Shown: piece by piece, positions 63,183 to 64,000 of the stretch
How the letters are laid out: every line of letters begins with the position of its first letter
Position numbering within the stretch: the first letter of the stretch is position 1
Assembly: GCF_018221685.1 (NCBI RefSeq)
Contig: NZ_JAGJTM010000004.1
Span: forward strand, 124,001-188,000
DNA length: 64,000 nucleotides
Source of the DNA: Bombella apis
Lineage (GTDB): Bacteria > Pseudomonadota > Alphaproteobacteria > Acetobacterales > Acetobacteraceae
Direction: 5' to 3'
The notes under the pieces: model-generated
What the model saw: only the letters and a program-made list of their open reading frames with translations
What the model was told of the DNA's origin: nothing
Database searches by the model: none
Made by a program: the position numbers and the translations under genes

Positions 63183-64000
63183 TCAGCAGGCCGGGACGTT
63201 GACAGCCAGACCGCCCAGGGCGGTTTCCTTGTAACGGTGGTTCATGTCACGTCCGGTTTCGGCCATGGTCTTGATGACATGGTCCAGCGAGACATAATGC
63301 GCCCCGCTGTCATCACTCATGGCCAGAGATGAAGCATTGATGGCCTTGACGGCTCCAAAGGCGTTTCTCTCGATGCAGGGGATCTGCACAAGCCCGGCCA
63401 CCGGGTCGCATGTCATGCCCAGATGGTGTTCCATGGCGATTTCCGCAGCATGTTCGCACTGTTCCGGCGTACCACCCAGGGCGGCCGTCAGCCCTGCTGC
63501 TGCCATGGATGACGCCACGCCGACCTCGCCCTGGCAGCCTACTTCCGCCCCGGAAATGGAGGCATTGAGCTTGAACAGCCCGCCAATGGCTGCTGCTGTC
63601 AGGAGGAAGGTCCGCAGCCCGTTGGTCGTATATTCGGGGCAGAAGTCCCGATAATAGCGCATGACAGCCGGGATGACGCCCGCAGCGCCATTCGTGGGGG
63701 CGGTCACGACCCGTCCACCAGCAGCATTTTCCTCGTTGACGGCAATGGCGAAGAGGCTGATCCAGTTCATCACGCCATGGGGGGACGGGGCAGCATTGGT
63801 CTTGGCCTGGAGGCGTGCATACAGTTTGGCCGCCCGTCGCTGGACTTTCAGGGGACCGGGCAGGGTGTCTGTATTGTGCAGCCCGGCTTCAATACAGGCC
63901 AGCATCGTGTCGGCAATCCTGTCCATGCCGCGTTCCACGTCCCAGAGAGGGCGGGTGGCGGTCTCGTTGGCCATCATGATGCTGGCAATATCGGTGTTCT
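63183..64000 (-). CDS. sdaA: L-serine dehydratase (C-terminal part, cut by window end)
   Basis: Iron-sulfur L-serine ammonia-lyase deaminating serine to pyruvate. The visible 272 or so residues include [31 protein letters not shown] and the C-terminal [12 protein letters not shown], supplying the [4Fe-4S] cysteines. The frame is still open at the window edge (the preceding residues read [11 protein letters not shown]), so the N-terminal regulatory and beta part lies outside. A full-length SdaA is about 450 residues. Confidence 0.94.
   Translation of the reverse strand, partial: NTDIASIMMANETATRPLWDVERGMDRIADTMLACIEAGLHNTDTLPGPLKVQRRAAKLYARLQAKTNAAPSPHGVMNWISLFAIAVNEENAAGGRVVTAPTNGAAGVIPAVMRYYRDFCPEYTTNGLRTFLLTAAAIGGLFKLNASISGAEVGCQGEVGVASSMAAAGLTAALGGTPEQCEHAAEIAMEHHLGMTCDPVAGLVQIPCIERNAFGAVKAINASSLAMSDDSGAHYVSLDHVIKTMAETGRDMNHRYKETALGGLAVNVPAC

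Overview
This 64 kb window reads as ordinary chromosome of an acetic acid bacterium (Acetobacteraceae, Alphaproteobacteria). The evidence is a GC-rich, densely packed gene set of alphaproteobacterial type (accD-folC, trpBA, dnaK-dnaJ-dapB, metK-trmB, etfBA with ETF-QO, petABC), a ThDP-dependent 2-keto acid decarboxylase of the pyruvate/indolepyruvate type, and frequent GTG/TTG starts. Genus is not resolved. I saw no insertion sequence, prophage, CRISPR array or rRNA. One tRNA, Pro(CGG), is present.

Layout. 0-5 kb: an EamA transporter converging on dnaB, folC and accD. 5-12 kb: an Lrp regulator divergent from an ipdC-like decarboxylase and an aromatic-type aminotransferase (an Ehrlich-type amino-acid degradation pair), then copA and a small membrane protein. 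12-17 kb: sucA-trpB-trpA. 17-20 kb: a 2OG oxygenase, asd, hemH and a small secreted protein. 20-26 kb: tRNA-Pro, etfBA, ETF-QO, trmB, metK. 26-27.6 kb: a lower-GC DNA adenine methyltransferase. 27.6-32 kb: dapB, dnaJ, dnaK. 32-35.6 kb: lipoprotein, GT4 glycosyltransferase, a 58-residue basic protein and a second EamA transporter. 35.7-40 kb: dcd, murA, LOG protein, MFS. 40-45.4 kb: nudix, VTT protein, Bcr/CflA exporter, apt, hrpB. 45.5-51.7 kb: low-GC GT32 glycosyltransferase, HtrA-type protease, SIMPL protein, small exported protein, two-component system. 51.8-54 kb: tas and an AT-rich orphan nuclease-like gene. 54-60 kb: cytochrome bc1 operon and a lone RND pump. 60-64 kb: small exported proteins, YbaK deacylase, ABM protein, AlkB, and the end of sdaA.

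How the genes fit together. Several alphaproteobacterial synteny blocks are kept (dnaK-dnaJ-dapB, metK-trmB, accD-folC). The familiar trpFBA-accD-folC block is split: trpBA lies about 7 kb from accD-folC, behind sucA, with the Lrp/ipdC/aminotransferase/copA segment in between. ETF, ETF-QO and bc1 feed the quinone and cytochrome chain. The HtrA protease, SIMPL protein and histidine kinase/response regulator form an envelope-oriented cluster.

The strongest non-textbook signals are non-coding. A 13-bp perfect inverted repeat encloses the hemH ribosome-binding site and start codon. A 43-bp element between lrp and ipdC has three TTGCA repeats exactly 11 bp apart inside 7-bp inverted repeats. The most likely horizontally acquired genes are the AT-rich nuclease-like gene at 53.2 kb, the adenine methyltransferase at 26.5 kb and the GT32 gene at 45.5 kb. 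Base-composition statements come from hand counts of sample lines, and family names come from recognition of motifs, not from searches.
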